Below are positions 62,006-64,000 of a stretch of 64,000 nt of DNA, one piece after another. The position numbers and the translations under genes were made by a program. The notes under the pieces were generated by a model. The model did no database searches. It was not told the DNA's origin and saw only the letters and a list, made by a program, of their open reading frames with translations. Position 1 is the first letter of the stretch. Every line of letters starts with the position of its first letter. Location: contig JABACO010000002.1 in the NCBI GenBank assembly GCA_013339895.1, positions 5,874,235 through 5,938,234 of the forward strand, read 5' to 3'. Origin of the DNA: Ephydatia muelleri. Taxonomy: Eukaryota; Porifera; Demospongiae; Spongillida; Spongillidae.

Positions 62006-62778
62006 ACTTGGCTACTGCAAAGTAGGCTCACATAAAATGACGTTATTAGTAAGCAATATTTACCCTATATGGTCTGCCACGCAAAAATTGATCCGGTGAT
62101 CCGCCGGATCACTTTTAGTTGCAATAAGTAAACGCACATGTATTGGATACACAGACCTTTCCTTTCGCGATCTTTTTGAAGTACATGCTATGTTTAATTT
62201 AGCATGCTAGAGCTACTCCGGATCGGCGGTTCGATTATTACGCCTTATGCAGCGTACATGTAGTAAATGCACGCCATCACGTGCATGCTAAATTAACGTC
62301 TCGGAATCTTTTTCTTGCGATGATACAAGAGTTTAAAAAATTTAATTCAATGATGAATTTCCCCTTGTATTCTTGATACTAATTCCATGTTCCACTCTTT
62401 GTATTTTTTTCCTCGGATTTACTCAAGTTACATCGGAATCTTGCTGTGAGTGGCCCGGCCCGATCGCACCACGCCCAACTAATAGGAATCGTGTACACAT
62501 ATTTTGAGTCAAGGACTATTTGTTTTTTCACAAGCGACACAACAACTCATACAGTAAGTGTTTATTTAGTAAGAGATATATAATTTGGGAGTGATTCGTA
62601 TGATACATTCCGACAGATTCTGCACTTGAATAAGTTGCTCACCTACTACTCATCGTACGGTGAAGTGCGAAATTCAAGATTTCATGTTAATTATTCATAT
62701 TATCAGACCAAGATACCGGAAGTAGTGTATGATCATATTTAAGGAGTACATTTTCAGTTCAACCTGGGACCAGTGATC

Positions 62779-62976
62779 ATGGCTTTGGCTGACAGTCGAA
62801 CGCACTTGGAAGAAAGCGAGAATGGTACCTTGTACGGTACACGTACGGAACGCGTTGCTGTCCAAGGAGCGGACGGTGAATGGATCGCAGGGATCAGAAA
62901 GATCGAGATGGCTCTCATTACGCTCCCGAATGGTGCTGCTAGAATAATTACACGTACCCAGGAAGCTGTTGGAATC
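62779..62976 (+). CDS. Probable first coding exon of an unidentified gene
   Basis: ATG at 62,779 opens 66 codons (MALADSRTHLEESENG ... TQEAVGI) ending exactly at a strong splice donor, GTAAGTAAC. An upstream ATG (62,773) is also in frame. The region just before has AT-rich promoter-like sequence (TATGATCATATTTAAGG). The protein segment is polar with several TR and ER pairs and matches nothing I know. Following exons would lie downstream; none was identified up to the window end. Confidence 0.5.
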
Positions 62977-63650
62977 GTAAGTAACCTCTCAATTCACCTT
63001 ATTATACGTCAAACCCACCAATTTGTACTTTCAATCGAATGCATATGAAGTGCGCAGCTAGCCTACTGTATCTGCAACTGATATGCTAGTTAAAATTGTG
63101 CACAAAAGAAGCCAATGAAAATTAAAACGACACCACATTCTTTCTTCTCCCCTCCCCTACAAATAGAAAAGATTAAAAAGGAGACGTTTACTTGCATGTG
63201 ATCTGCCAATGGGCACAAACCAGTGAAACCACAGCCCTAAACTTATCACAAGATCATTTACATTGCATTCTGTCTGGACAGGGTACAAAATTAAAACACT
63301 GAACGGTATAGTTCTTTATCCCGTGCATGGTAATTTAATCTGTTGACGCCAGGGCAATTAAGATAATAATTGTGTAACCACATGCCAGCTGTTGCAAACA
63401 CAGTGACTATATCTAATGTATTGTGTTTACAATGACCAATGCAATAGTTTATGATTTGAGAATCTGTTAGAAAAATGAAATCATACTCCCCCCACTCCTC
63501 CACACCCTCTGACCACTGTGGTTTCATCTGCTAGGACGACTCAGCACATTATATTTCCTGATTTGGGTTTTTACGTGTGCTTAATCTTCTTTGACCTTGA
63601 GTCATGCGAGTCCGACGTACGCAAATATTGTTGTGACCCGTTTAAGAAAC
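62977..63650. other. Probable intron or intergenic sequence
   Basis: No coding signal seen. A C-rich CTCCCCTCCCC tract lies at 63,149-63,159. Confidence 0.4.
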
Positions 63651-63854
63651 ATGGGCGCCGTAAACACTTGAACCTTCGAGTTGCCTCAGCAAGACTTATA
63701 GCAGGACATCCATCTCTGTACATACAAAATGTGTGTATGTGAACTATGTACACAGTTACACACACCAAGTCTCCACTTTGTATAGACAGAGATGGATGTT
63801 CTGCTATTAGTCTTGCTGAGGCAACTCGAAGGTTGAAGTGAATATGGCGCCCAT
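63651..63854. mobile_element. Short hairpin element (MITE), about 204 bp
   Basis: Ends ATGGGCGCC and GGCGCCCAT. Inside, CTTGAACCTTCGAGTTGCCT, CAGCAAGACTTATAGCAGGA and CATCCATCTCTG on the left are matched inverted on the right (63,787-63,840), with a few mismatches. Loop of about 55 bp contains GTGTGTATGTGAACTATGTAC. Confidence 0.8.
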
Positions 63855-64000
63855 GGTACCCTTTGACCACATCCCAAAGATAATATTATACATCACATGC
63901 ATTCTCACACATCCATACCTATCATTTGCTTTGATTATTAAAATCACTTTCAATACCGTAGTACATGTCATGCATTATACTGGCATGCATGTAACCCCAT

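Overview
The window is eukaryotic DNA, most likely from an invertebrate such as a sponge. That guess rests on short GT-AG introns, CA and ATT microsatellites, satellite DNA, and animal-type CACTA, hAT, Merlin, P-element and non-LTR transposons; no host gene fixes the species. It divides into three parts.

(1) An endogenous dsDNA virus of the Polinton / adintovirus / Polinton-like grade fills 1 to about 43.6 kb. Its left end lies outside the window. It encodes a protein-primed family B DNA polymerase (5' partial), a TRAF-like coiled-coil/MATH protein with a spliceosomal intron, zinc-binding proteins, an FtsK/HerA-type packaging ATPase, four small Gly/Ala-rich membrane proteins (one with an N-myristoylation signal), two RING-H2 proteins, a retrovirus-type integrase, a two-TM SLATT-like protein, a SAP-domain protein, a penton-like minor capsid protein, a probable double-jelly-roll major capsid protein, a proline-rich protein with two PPxY motifs and two shorter relatives, and a long beta-repeat fibre with a head domain. 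No adenain-type protease was recognised. Several genes carry single frameshifts. Shared non-coding signals tie the genome together: GC-rich TTAGGGG-loop-CCCCTAA hairpins, TTCG-loop hairpin cassettes, and a TATATAAGTATAA upstream module.

(2) A 21-kb CACTA (EnSpm)-type transposon (3,050-24,070; CACAGGGAAAAA termini, 3-bp target duplication GTC) sits inside the last exon of the viral TRAF gene. Its interior holds about 15 kb of a 151-bp satellite (about 100 monomers, with a 140-bp variant) arranged in roughly 5-kb higher-order repeats. A 1.5-kb hAT element is nested in that array. Decayed CACTA transposase sequence lies at its right side.

(3) From about 44 kb to the end is a transposon graveyard with pieces of other genes. 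A Merlin-type transposon with inverted repeats of about 0.9 kb (44,595-51,423) has its transposase split by a non-LTR retrotransposon (cysteine-rich N-terminus, RT, endonuclease-like C-terminus). Further right are an unrecognised gene with one in-frame stop, a TG-rich minisatellite, a multi-exon DUF7869-like gene with in-frame stops, a P-element/THAP9-type transposase remnant, a solo copy of the Merlin-type repeat, short hairpin elements, a hAT MITE and one plausible first coding exon near 62.8 kb.

The viral genes read as a complete particle-building set (ATPase, capsid, penton, fibre, membrane proteins) plus replication and integration enzymes. Added to these is a ubiquitin/TNF-receptor-type signalling set (TRAF-like, two RING-H2, PPxY), which is the most unusual aspect of the window.
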